Positions 34,801-44,026 of a stretch of DNA of 64,000 bases are shown here, one piece after another. Both the position numbers and the translations under genes were made by a program. This DNA is from Simmondsia chinensis (taxonomy: Eukaryota > Streptophyta > Magnoliopsida > Caryophyllales > Simmondsiaceae): positions 36,386,186-36,450,185 of the forward strand of contig JAGTTD010000002.1 in NCBI GenBank assembly GCA_018398585.1, given 5' to 3'. The notes beneath the pieces were generated by a model. It was not told the origin of the DNA. It was given only the letters and a program-made list of their open reading frames with translations, and did no database searches. The first letter of the stretch is position 1; each line of letters begins with the position of its first letter.

Positions 34801-35152
34801 TTTTGGTCGATCTGTTTCCCTGTTAGCCTCAGCCCCAATTCTGGTACACTATATTTTACCTTTTCTTGGTCCATATTGTCCAGAAGATGTCATAGTGTTT
34901 TAGTCCCTATTGGCTGTTTTGTCTGTGTTTTGTCCTGTAATCCCGTTTTCCTGGTCTGCGGTATTTTTTTCCTTGTCTTTGTTTTATTCCATCACATGCC
35001 AAGCAAGTATCTCATTAATTAAAATGACTTCACTCCCAACTCCCCAAGTTTGCCATATAAACACAGACAATTAAACCCTATAACCTAATCCAACACCAAA
35101 CTATTTGGAGAAAAAAGGTTACTTGAACTTATATGTATATGTATATATATAT

Positions 35153-35390
35153 AAAAAGGGCACCAACACGCCTTCACCGGATCCCATTAGAACTCCGAAG
35201 TTAAGCGTGCTTGGGTGAGAGTAGTACCGGAATGGGTGACCTCGTGGGAAGTCCTCACCCTGAGGTTGGGGGCACTGGGAAACAGCCTCTCTTCAAGTTA
35301 ACACCCTGAAGGGGGAAGGCTGCGTACATCGGCCCCCCCAGACCCTGCGTAGGCAGGAGCCCTTGAGGCACTAGGTATGTTCCTTTCCTC
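35153..35390 (+). mobile_element. 5S-rRNA-headed SINE (copy 3)
   Basis: The head (CACCGGATCCCATTAGAACT, GAAGTTAAGCGTGCTTGGG, ATGGGTGACCTCGTGGGAAG) and tail (GGGGGCACTGGGAAACAGCC, GAAGGCTGCGTACATCGG, GCCCTTGAGGCACTAGG) are joined through CCTCACCCTGAGGTTG. It ends ATGTTCCTTTCC and not in TTG repeats, the same subfamily as copy 4. The left flank is TA-rich and a (CA)n(TA)n tract follows, so the duplication cannot be resolved. Confidence 0.85.
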
Positions 35391-35391
35391 T

Positions 35392-35444
<53 letters not shown>
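35391..35444. repeat. (CA)n(TA)n microsatellite
   Basis: A short CA run passes into about 20 TA units directly 3' of SINE copy 3. It may have grown from the SINE target duplication. Confidence 0.9.
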
Positions 35445-35445
<1 letters not shown>

Positions 35446-35605
35446 GAACTTGGGTTTAACCCAAAAGGCAAAAGAGTTACTCAAAAATGGACCCAACACA
35501 AAGGAGAGTGGTCCATGAGATTGGGAGTCAGGGCAGTGAGTCACAGTGAGTGCTGGTGCTGCAAGACGCAAAAAAGGTCTGATTTTGTTTGAAGGAGACA
35601 CTCCA

Positions 35606-35632
35606 CAGAGAGAGAGAGAGAGAGAGAGAGAG
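35606..35632. repeat. (GA)n microsatellite
   Basis: This is an uninterrupted run of GA dinucleotides. Confidence 0.9.
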
Positions 35633-35696
35633 GGGTCCCAACTCCCTCAGATTTTGATGGATTTGTTTTGTTTGTATTGCATGGAATCTGGCTTGC

Positions 35697-35731
35697 TGCT
35701 GCGGCTGCTGCTGCTGCTGCTGCTGCTGCTT
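35697..35731 (+). repeat. (CTG)n trinucleotide repeat
   Basis: About eleven CTG units with one CGG interruption. In one frame they form a run of leucines inside a 42-codon ORF starting ATG at 35,657. No family resemblance supports a gene. Confidence 0.85.
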
Positions 35732-36099
35732 CTATCCTTCTTAACTGCTACTCTTTGTCTGTTAAATTTCACTGGATCATAAGCTCATAAGATAGAATTG
35801 ACACATACGAGATCTACATATGATCTTACATGAAGTTTCAATTTAAAACTAGTTAGCATAAGGTGGAGCGGAGCTGTATTCTAGACTTATATATTGATCT
35901 TTTACAACTCGCATAACAATATTGGTGTTCACTTTTGCTGAGACTTGGTATATTTTATATTTTGTATTTTGTATATCATGATGTATTGTCTTTATTATCT
36001 TTCACTTGGATTACCCAAAAGGTCACTAAGTTGTGTTATAAACTTATCTCATGGAATGTAAATGTGTTGTGTTTTCTCGTGTTTTAGCTTTCGCAAATT

Positions 36100-36435
36100 T
36101 TTTTATGTAACATCTCTATGCACTTAAAATCTTTTTTAATTTACATGAATTGAGTAGAACTATATCTGAGGTACAAAACCTTTTTTCTTACATTTAGTAA
36201 CGTCTGTCCTTGCTTAAAATCTTTTCGATATGCATGGGTTTGATGGACTTACGTCTCTTTTTCCTTACGTTTGGTAATGTCTATATGCGCTTAAGATCTT
36301 TTAGATGTACGTGAATTTCATATACTATGTCCAAAATGTTGATCCTTTTTCCTTACATTTGGTGATGTTCGCCTATGTTCAGAGTCTGTTGGATGTAATG
36401 AGTTTTGAAGGTTATGTTTGAGATGTTGATCCCGT
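36100..36435 (+). repeat. Degenerate tandem repeat, about 80-90 bp unit
   Basis: Four units each contain CTTACRTTTGGTAATGTC, a TGCTTAAAATCTTTT-like block and ATGYATG. They start near 36,104, 36,187, 36,263 and 36,351. This is a small local minisatellite with no gene. Confidence 0.65.
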
Positions 36436-37424
36436 CAGAAATTGTTGTTCAGCAAAACTTTAGCTATAAAAAAAGGCGATTGTTTCCTACTATCCCTTGA
36501 ATTCGTATTTATTTTTATGTTTTATTTTCTAAGACGAATGACTCATTCTCCAACTTAACTTAAATATTACACTATTTTATGTAAGTATATAATTAATGGA
36601 ATTTTTTTGTGTACTAATAATAAAGACTTGATATATGTCATTTATTTTAAAAAAATAAAAAAATTATATTTATTATTCCTCAATTATTGTCCTTACAACA
36701 AGCATGACTGACGGGAAAAACCAACTCTTTATCTTCATGTGGGTAAAATTAGAAATATACTCATATGGAACATCCAATATGGATATGAAAATCATTTACT
36801 TAATATTATATATCATTACCAAATATACTATAGATTCAAATAAATACATCGATTAAATATAATTATAAATAAATCACGCAGAAATTTCATTGACGAGCTT
36901 CATTTTCCTTTTCCAGTATTGTGGTGGGGATCCAAGGTTCGGAACTTCGGTTGGCTTCCCAGTACTTCATTCTATCCTGTATAGCCGTCCTCAATTTTTC
37001 CTCATATTTAGTGTCTTATACAGTATAGTTGAGGTCTTCTAATGTCTTTTAATTTTTACTTTTGTTTTCGTTATCCATCTTAATGTTCTTGTTTTAGTCA
37101 GCTCTGCTGCACGTTTTTTTTTGTGTACACTCAAGCCTCACTCTTGCTAGTGCTCCTACTTTATATCACAAATTTAGCTGCTAATTATTAAAAAAAAAAA
37201 ATACACATATATACCATGGCCAATAATACAAAGGTGGTCCAGGGTGCATGGATAACGAACAGAAGCCTGCTTTCCACTGACGGTGAGGATGACAGACAAA
37301 AAATAAAAAAATAAATAAATAAATAAAAGAAATAATTTATTCAAAAAGTGAAATTGAATTTTCAGGAAAAGGGTTGATATCACATGATGTAAAAATTAGA
37401 ACAGCTCACAAATTAAACAACGAC
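36436..37424. other. Spacer, no gene recognised
   Basis: This is AT-rich DNA. Short frames on either strand have no recognisable similarity. Confidence 0.45.
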
Positions 37425-37821
37425 AAATGCAGTGCGTACATGGAAATTAACGGAAACTGAAGGTTGAACGGTCTTCTTTAAATTTTTATTGCTAAAACAA
37501 TAAGAAACAAAAGGGAATAAAGTCTTTACTAAATTCTCACATCCTAAGAATTAGAAAGAATACATAAAGGGGATAAATTTATAAGCAATTGAATGAATAT
37601 AATATCCTAATGGGCTCTCTCCTTCAAACAAAGGAGCTTTCCTAACTAAAGACTAAAATAAATATAGATAATTAAGAAAATAAAATAATTAAATCTCAAC
37701 ACACATGCTATCTAAAATTAAAGCAAATCTAGCTAATTTTATCTTCTATCTAAAAGGCTCCTGCGCTGGTACAACTCTTCATTCACCCGATCTCTTCTGC
37801 GCTAAGGTACAGGCTGCATCA
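37425..37821 (-). repeat. Solo LTR of the same Gypsy family
   Basis: On the plus strand it starts AAATGCAGTGCGTACATGG and ends GGCTGCATCA. Blocks such as GAAGGTTGAACGGTCTTC, AAATTTTTATTGC and GGAGCTTTCCTAACTAAAGA align with the LTRs at 12,545-13,009 and 17,684-18,038. It is 397 bp. No internal region is nearby. The flanks ACGAC and GGACT are not a clear duplication. Confidence 0.65.
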
Positions 37822-37836
37822 GGACTTGAGCACAAC

Positions 37837-39046
37837 TAAGAACAACAACAACTACTACAAAAACAACAAACCTATATGAAGGGTCGGGGGAAGGGGGTGG
37901 GATGTGCGCCGCCTTATAGCTTGAAGGTGCTATCCTACAGGGAGGTTGTTTTCGAGGACCCAACCTGAGAAGCATAAGAAGAATAATGGTATAAATTATT
38001 ACAGCAAAAGCATACGGCATAGCGTCATAGAAGCATATAGGCATGAGAGTGAAAGAGCATAAAAACATAAAAGCATAAGCAACGGCTCAAGATAGGGATG
38101 GCAATGGGGCGGGGCGGGTACGGGGGGCGCCTCCTCCATACCCGTACCCCCCACCCAAATTTTATACCTGTACACGCCCCATTACCCGCCACGGGTATGA
38201 AATGGGTACCCGTACCCGCCCCGGCGAGTACAAACCCACCCCATTACCCGCCCCGTTCCCGCCCGTACCCACCCCGTACCCGCTCCCATACCCACTTGTT
38301 ACCTATCCATTGTCCAACTTATTACACATAAAATTCTTTTCTTTTTCCCTTCAATAATAATCATGACTTCATAATTATAAATTGCCTGAGAAATTTATTT
38401 TATATAAAATAACACAACGGGGATATGCGGGTATGGGGCAATGCGGGGGGAATACATGCGGGTACGAGGCGGGTCGGGCGGGGCACGGCAGGTACGGGGC
38501 GGGTACAAGCCTAGACCCGTACCCGCCCCATACCCATGACAGGTATTAAAATATGTACCCTACCCGTACCCGTTACCCGCATCATCTATATCCATACTCG
38601 CCCCAAACGGGGCAGATACCCACGGGTAATGGGTTTTACCCGCCCCATTGCCATTCCTAGCTCAAGGCAAGTAAAACGAAACACTAAAAAGCCATAAGCA
38701 ATAAGCACTAAAACAACACACTACCATAATCAAGTAAATCACCCCGGCAAACGTAAAAGCCTAGGGGCACTAGTGTTAGGTAAAATTGTTCCTCTATTCT
38801 AAACCACTACATCGGTTACCTTATGCTAGCCCTCCACTAATCCCTATCTGAGGCCATCTACTCGTGTAAGTTTAGATTGTTCAGGTCGTGTCGGATCATC
38901 TCCATTCATCACTTCTTTGGCCTGCCTCTCCCTCTTCTTCTGAGCGTAGTATGGAATTGTTTGAATCTCCTGACATAGGCCGTGGTCAATCGCCTCCGAA
39001 CATGTCCAAACCACCGCAAACATTGCTCCCTCGATTTATCCAAACA
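37837..39046 (-). mobile_element. 3' fragment of RTE-type LINE, split by a MITE
   Basis: Read on the minus strand, it carries the end of the LINE frame (an AGGGAGAGGCAGGCCAAAG-type RGRGRPKK motif, then ATGATCCGACACGACCTGA, near 38,890-38,950). A 3' UTR follows and then the shared tail (GGTCCTCGAAAACAACCTCC, GTTGTTTTTGTAG, GTTGTTGTTGTTC) at 37,837-37,970. The hAT-like MITE at 38,093-38,659 interrupts it. Confidence 0.7.
38093..38659. mobile_element. hAT-like MITE, GGGGCGGG-rich
   Basis: The TIRs are TAGGGATGGCAATGGGGCGG and its counterpart TAGGAATGGCAATGGGGCGG on the other strand. GCTCAAGA (38,085-38,092) and GCTCAAGG (38,660-38,667) form a near-perfect 8-bp duplication. Subterminal regions are packed with CCCGTACCC/GGGTACGGG motifs, while the centre (38,330-38,400) is AT-rich. 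It has no transposase. Confidence 0.85.
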
Positions 39047-39410
39047 CAAACAAGAACACTAATAGGAAAATTAGGTATCTTATTTGCAAAATGGGAGCCC
39101 AATTTATAATACAAGTAAAGAAAATCAAAAGGCTAGAAAACCAAGAATCCTATCCTATAAAAAGTAAATGCATGAACAAAGCAATAAAAACGATCCTAGT
39201 CTCCGTCCTCGCTTTGAATGGCTGGTTATGGAGTGGAAGGGGCAACGATTGAAGACACCGTTGAAGGCTCTCTTCAATACTTAGTCAAACACTACTAACT
39301 GCTATAATAACTAGGATGTTACAAGAAATAAATATTAAATACAAAAATACAATAACAATATAATGTAAATATAAGAATACTAGTATTCGTATTTCAATAT
39401 ATGATATGGG
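39047..39410. other. Spacer, no gene recognised
   Basis: This is AT-rich DNA next to the LINE fragment. No features were recognised. Confidence 0.4.
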
Positions 39411-39418
39411 GGTGAAGG

Positions 39419-39897
39419 CAGACCTGACAAATTTTGACACGACACGAAGTTAGCGGGTTAGGTCGGGATTTTTAAGGCCGGGTTGAATTTGGGTTGACCT
39501 GTTTAACCTATTTAGGTATTTGGGTTGACCCATTTAACCTATTTAGGTATTTGGGTTAAATTTGAGTTTGACCAATTTAACCTGTTTTCAACACGCTTAA
39601 CCTGTTTATATGGATATATTAGGTAATTGAGTGATATAATATTAATTGTTAGTATGAACTATTAAATGTATTATTGGCATGTTTGTAAGCTGACAAACTA
39701 AAATTTAATGAAAAAATCACCAATATAATTTAATAGGGTAACCTGTAGGTTATCTATTTAATAATTGGGTTGAGTAAGGGTTGAGAGTTCCTAAACCGTA
39801 ATAATAAAAGGGCCGGGTTCACGTTGACACCATTTCTTGGACCTCTAGTATAACACGAACACGAACACAATACAACACGACAAGTTTGCCACCCCGA
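39419..39897. mobile_element. hAT-like MITE with perfect 8-bp TSD
   Basis: GGTGAAGG occurs at 39,411-39,418 and 39,898-39,905. The ends CAGACCTGACAAATTTTGAC and, in reverse, TCGGGGTGGCAAACTTGTCG form imperfect TIRs. Internal TTTAACCTATTTAGGTATTTGGG is duplicated. The family is the same as the element at 4,958-5,486. Confidence 0.8.
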
Positions 39898-39905
39898 GGT
39901 GAAGG

Positions 39906-40509
39906 TCTTAAGTCATTGATGGTTTGAGGTTGATTTTTCCTTTGTTCCTTCTCCATTCTCTTTGGTCCTCATCCCCCCACCACCCCTCTCGCTAGTTATT
40001 TACTCTGTTAATCCCTAATATTTTTAAGTTCTTTTATAATTGTTTTTTTTCTTTATAAATAGTCTATAATAATTGTAATTTTGTTTTAAATAGTGTCTAA
40101 TATTTTATTTATTACAGAACTAATCATCCACTTGGTGACCTAAATAAGGTAATAATAGAAAAAAGTGAGGAACTAATTTTATTACAAAATAAAATATCAT
40201 GAACCAAGTTGAATAAAAGAAAGCACGAAGAACTAATTTGAACATAGAACTCAAGACTATTTGAATCTTCTTTTTGGTAGTCAGAATATTAATGCTACAT
40301 ACCAAAAGAGATTCCATACTCAAATCAATTGACAATGGATGGAGTAGCTTCTATGGTATATAAGTTAGTATATTTATTCTCTATCCACCAATGCGGGATT
40401 GTATCAATTAATTAATTCATTTTTACCATTTAATTATTTTTTATCATATATATTACGTAGTTAAAATAGTACAGAGTGAGCTTAAACACAACTTTAATCT
40501 ATAAATGTA
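39906..40509. other. Spacer, no gene recognised
   Basis: This is AT-rich DNA. A 71-codon minus frame at 40,120-40,335 has no recognisable similarity. Confidence 0.45.
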
Positions 40510-41649
40510 GGCTCCTTTTGTTTTGGCAAAAAAGTAGATTCTAGAAATGGATTTTTCTTTAGAATAAGTTTTCCTAAGCAATTTAAAATCTGATTAAGGT
40601 TTTCCGTACGTCGTTTGTTTCAAAGAAAATTTTAATTCCACATTGTAATGTCTTCTTGCATGTTAAAAAAAAATTTTTACCAATCGTTTTAATGTTGTTA
40701 TAGGACAATATAAATAACAATACAACATATATGAGAAGTAGTAAAAAAAAACTAAATTAATTATCAAAGCTCTATAAGTTAGGAAAATTATCTCTTAGGT
40801 ATCATAAAGTTCGAGCATTTATCATTTAAGTACCTTGTTATTTTAATACATACAACGAGGTATCTTGAGATAAGAAATTTTATCACATAGGTATACACTG
40901 TATTAGAATCTGAAAAATTTTTATTAAAATTTGACTAATTTCTGCTAGAAAAACTAATGTGATAATGCCCATATTACCAAAAAGTGGTCCACATACTAAT
41001 AAAATTACTTATATATTATCAATACAATGTGTCATGTTAGTATTCTTTGACAAAAGAAATTATCGCATTATGATAGAGGACATATAGATTGTTGAACTCA
41101 TGCTCTACGTCAACAATTTTCATTTAGAATCTACCAAATTTTGGCAAAAGATACCATATTCATAAAAATATTAAGCTTTAGGATACTTGAATGATAAAAT
41201 TTTTAAACTTCAGGATCCATCATTATATACTATTAAAACATAATAATACCTATATGTAATAAATGCTAAACACTTGGGCACATTGATAACTTACCCATAT
41301 AATATTATATAGCAATTCAAATTAATTAAAATTGTTCTGTTGAAATAATGACAAAGTAACATTCAAGCCGCGTTTAATTATTGGGTATAATTTTTGTCCA
41401 ATATTGTGATGTTAAATATCTACGGTCCAATATGGTTTATTTCGATTCGATCCAGATTTGCATGATGATTACCGCGAAAGTTTTTGCTCCACTTAGAATC
41501 ATGACTTCCTCATTTTAAAAATGAAGTCATTTTCCACCCAATATTGGGCGGAAAACTTTTTCCACTTCCGTCACTAAATGCGCAACAAACAACAAAAAAT
41601 AGAAAAATAAATTATTAGAAACTACTTTTCCGCCAAAACAAATGAAACC
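40510..41649. mobile_element. TIR element B (GGCTCC family), TSD GTA
   Basis: This is a 1,140-bp element. The left end is GGCTCCTTTTGTTTTGGC. The right end reads GGTTTCATTTGTTTTGGCGG in reverse complement. GTA flanks it at 40,507-40,509 and 41,650-41,652. It is element A in the opposite orientation: its block CACATTGTAATGTCTTC at 40,640 matches the complement near 28,275. Non-coding. Confidence 0.82.
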
Positions 41650-41903
41650 GTAATGATTCAGGAGATGGTAAGGTCCATTCTTAGAAATCACCTACATACC
41701 AACCTTTGTTCTAGTCACATGTATAATAGGGCTAGCAACGAGGATGATAAGGTCCTAATAAGACGGTGTTTATGAAGGTGATTGACACTGAGAGCTAGAA
41801 TTGATGGTTTAGCTAGTAATAGAATATTTTTATATTTTGGAAAATTACTTTCGATTTTCTCATATCATTTTCAATTTATAATAAGATTTAAAATTACAAA
41901 CAA

Positions 41904-42144
41904 CCAAAAAGGGCACCAACACTCCGTCACCGGATCCTATTAGAACTCCAAAGTTAAGCGTGCTTGGGCAAGCGTAGTACCAAGATGGGTGACCTCCTGG
42001 GAAATCCTCACCCTCAAGTTGGGGGCACTGGGAAACAGCCTCTCTTTAGGTTAACATCCTGAAGGTAGAAGGTTGTGTACATCGGCCCCCCTAGACCCTG
42101 CGTAGACAGGAGCCCTTAAGACACTGGATATGTTCCTCCTTTTT
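41904..42144 (+). mobile_element. 5S-rRNA-headed SINE (copy 4), perfect 18-bp TSD
   Basis: ATTTAAAATTACAAACAA flanks the element exactly at 41,886-41,903 and 42,145-42,162, so its 241-bp extent is certain. The head keeps the 5S A box (AAAGTTAAGCGTGCTTGGGC), the intermediate element and the C box (GATGGGTGACCTCCTGGGAA). The tail has GGGGGCACTGGGAAACAGCC and ends GGATATGTTCCTCC plus T-rich sequence, without TTG repeats. Confidence 0.93.
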
Positions 42145-42162
42145 ATTTAAAATTACAAACAA

Positions 42163-43446
42163 GATTAATCTAAAGTTTTATTCAAAGCAAAATAATTATC
42201 CCCAGAGTTTAATCCAGGCTATGAGCTTAAGCTTCTCTTCATGTCATTAGGTTGCTGGACTTGGAAAACTTCAAGCTAAATTTACCGTATTTAGGTCTTG
42301 TAAGTCTACACTTGGCTCATTTAGGCTAATTGGTCGCCCTGTTTTAGTTTTGATAGGCTTGCTTTTGCTCATTTGGGATAGTTATGTTGGAGCACTGCTC
42401 ATTTATTCACAACTTTGGCTCCATTGAAGGACATTTAACTTGACCAATTTAGTTAAATGAGCTAGCTCGGCTCCTCTCAAGCTCAAACGAAGCAGAGCCT
42501 TTTAGCTTATTACAAGATGGCTCCAGAGGGCTTGCAAGCTTGTGTGGCTTTCATTATTCAATTTTTTCTTTTTTTTTTTTTTTTTTGGAACTGAATTGTG
42601 GCTCATTTAAAATTCAAGCCTTGGCTATAAATTTATACCATAATACAGTAAATACATAAATTGTGCATTTTTACGTATAAGCAAGTATAGACAATTTTTG
42701 TGTTCAAAAAATTTATAAAAAAAAAAAAAAAAGGTACTCAGTAACCAAGTCATGCAGCACAACGCTGATCAAAAAACATCCTGAAAATATAATTTATTTT
42801 TCCTTCTAAACAGTCTATACATTTGTATTAGACCTGATTTTCATCCATTTGAAGTTGACACGAGATTAAGGGTGAAAGTACGATGGAAAAACGGTTTCCC
42901 CTCCCATAAAAAAAAAAAATGAATCTTTTCTTCTTAAAGATCAAATTTTTCCTCTATATAGGAAACAATTTTCTCATTGGCCAATTATTGCTTGCTTATA
43001 ATTCTGTCAGACCCTATATTTCAGTCAAGGTCTTTACAGTTTCAATCGAACACAAACATAGGGTTATGACTAATTCATAATGGAACAGTAAAATTTTTTG
43101 CTAAATCAAACAAAGCGTGAATAAAGAAATTGGGTCACAACACTAATATTTACTTCTCATAAAAAGAAAAGGTAAACGCAATGCACAAAACTTCTACTAC
43201 AATAGGGTCTGGAGAGGATAAGACCTACCAAAATATAGTAATATCAAATAAGGAAAAAATTTAAAACTTAAACAAAAAAGAAAATTTTCTGCAATTCTAC
43301 AACTGAAATGCATTATCAAGATTTGCCCTGACACGTCCAGTACACATTTCACAGGACCAAGAACTCAGAACTGTGCCAATAATCCCTCTGTTCTGACAAG
43401 ACAGCCATTTCTACAGAGCTCTCTCAGCTCTTTCACCAACTATACT
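42163..43446. other. Intergenic spacer 3' of the NERD1-like gene
   Basis: AT-rich DNA with A and T runs. The 3' UTR and poly(A) signal of the minus-strand gene probably lie in its right part; they cannot be placed precisely. Confidence 0.45.
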
Positions 43447-43558
43447 TCACCTTCTTCGTGGTCCTCCACCAAGACACCTCTGTGGGGGCGGTGGCAGGAA
43501 GGAAGGGGGGGCGGGAGCTCAAGATCACAGGTCTCAAAAAAAGCACAAATTTAAATAG

Positions 43559-44026
43559 TTACCTGGGGGGGCGAGGTTTTCCCTTCGTCGAGTTCAAGTG
43601 TTGGGTGACGAATATAACTCCCATCACGATTATAAGGCAACCGACTAGCGTACTGAAGAAAAGGGCACCGGGTTGTCTTGTCTGAACGAACCCATAAACC
43701 CCATTTGAAGTTACAAGGATAACGTCAGTTAACCCATCATTAGAGAAGTCTCCAGTAACCAACGCGTGCGTAGGAGGTGCAGGAAGTTCTATAGTTGTCA
43801 TAACGCTTCCTTCGGGTGATATGACAACGGCTTCTTGGTCGCCAGCGGCAAGAATCATCTGTTGGGTATCATGAATTCGCAAGGAAAAGGTTTTAAGTGT
43901 TGGTATGACGTTACCGGATTCCATCATGCCTGATGGAGATGGGAGATTTGACCATGTTGTACCGGTTAAGATCTGCCATTGCCATATTGCTGCGTGGCCA
44001 TCTTCGCCGGGTGAATAGGATGTCAC
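43559..44026 (-). CDS. NERD1: NERD1-like last exon (155 aa + stop)
   Basis: Acceptor TTTCCAG|GTG. It encodes VTSYSPGEDGHAAIWQWQIL onward, the second FG-GAP-like motif GDFSNDGLTDV, the membrane helix (LFFSTLVGCLIIVMGVIFV) and the tail QHLNSTKGKPRPPR, ending in TAA at 43,561-43,559. Confidence 0.9.
   Translation of the reverse strand: MTSYSPGEDGHAAIWQWQILTGTTWSNLPSPSGMMESGNVIPTLKTFSLRIHDTQQMILAAGDQEAVVISPEGSVMTTIELPAPPTHALVTGDFSNDGLTDVILVTSNGVYGFVQTRQPGALFFSTLVGCLIIVMGVIFVTQHLNSTKGKPRPPR

Noticed and set aside
35657..35782. Small hydrophobic peptide ORF with a leucine run
   Set aside because: The leucines come from a CTG microsatellite. There is no homology, promoter or neighbouring exon evidence.
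38098..38331. Pro/Thr-rich 77-codon open frame
   Set aside because: It lies inside the hAT-like MITE and is produced by the CCCGTACCC repeats.
42500..43446. Poly(A) signal and 3' UTR of the NERD1-like gene
   Set aside because: Several AATAAA-like words exist in this AT-rich stretch and none can be preferred without transcript data.
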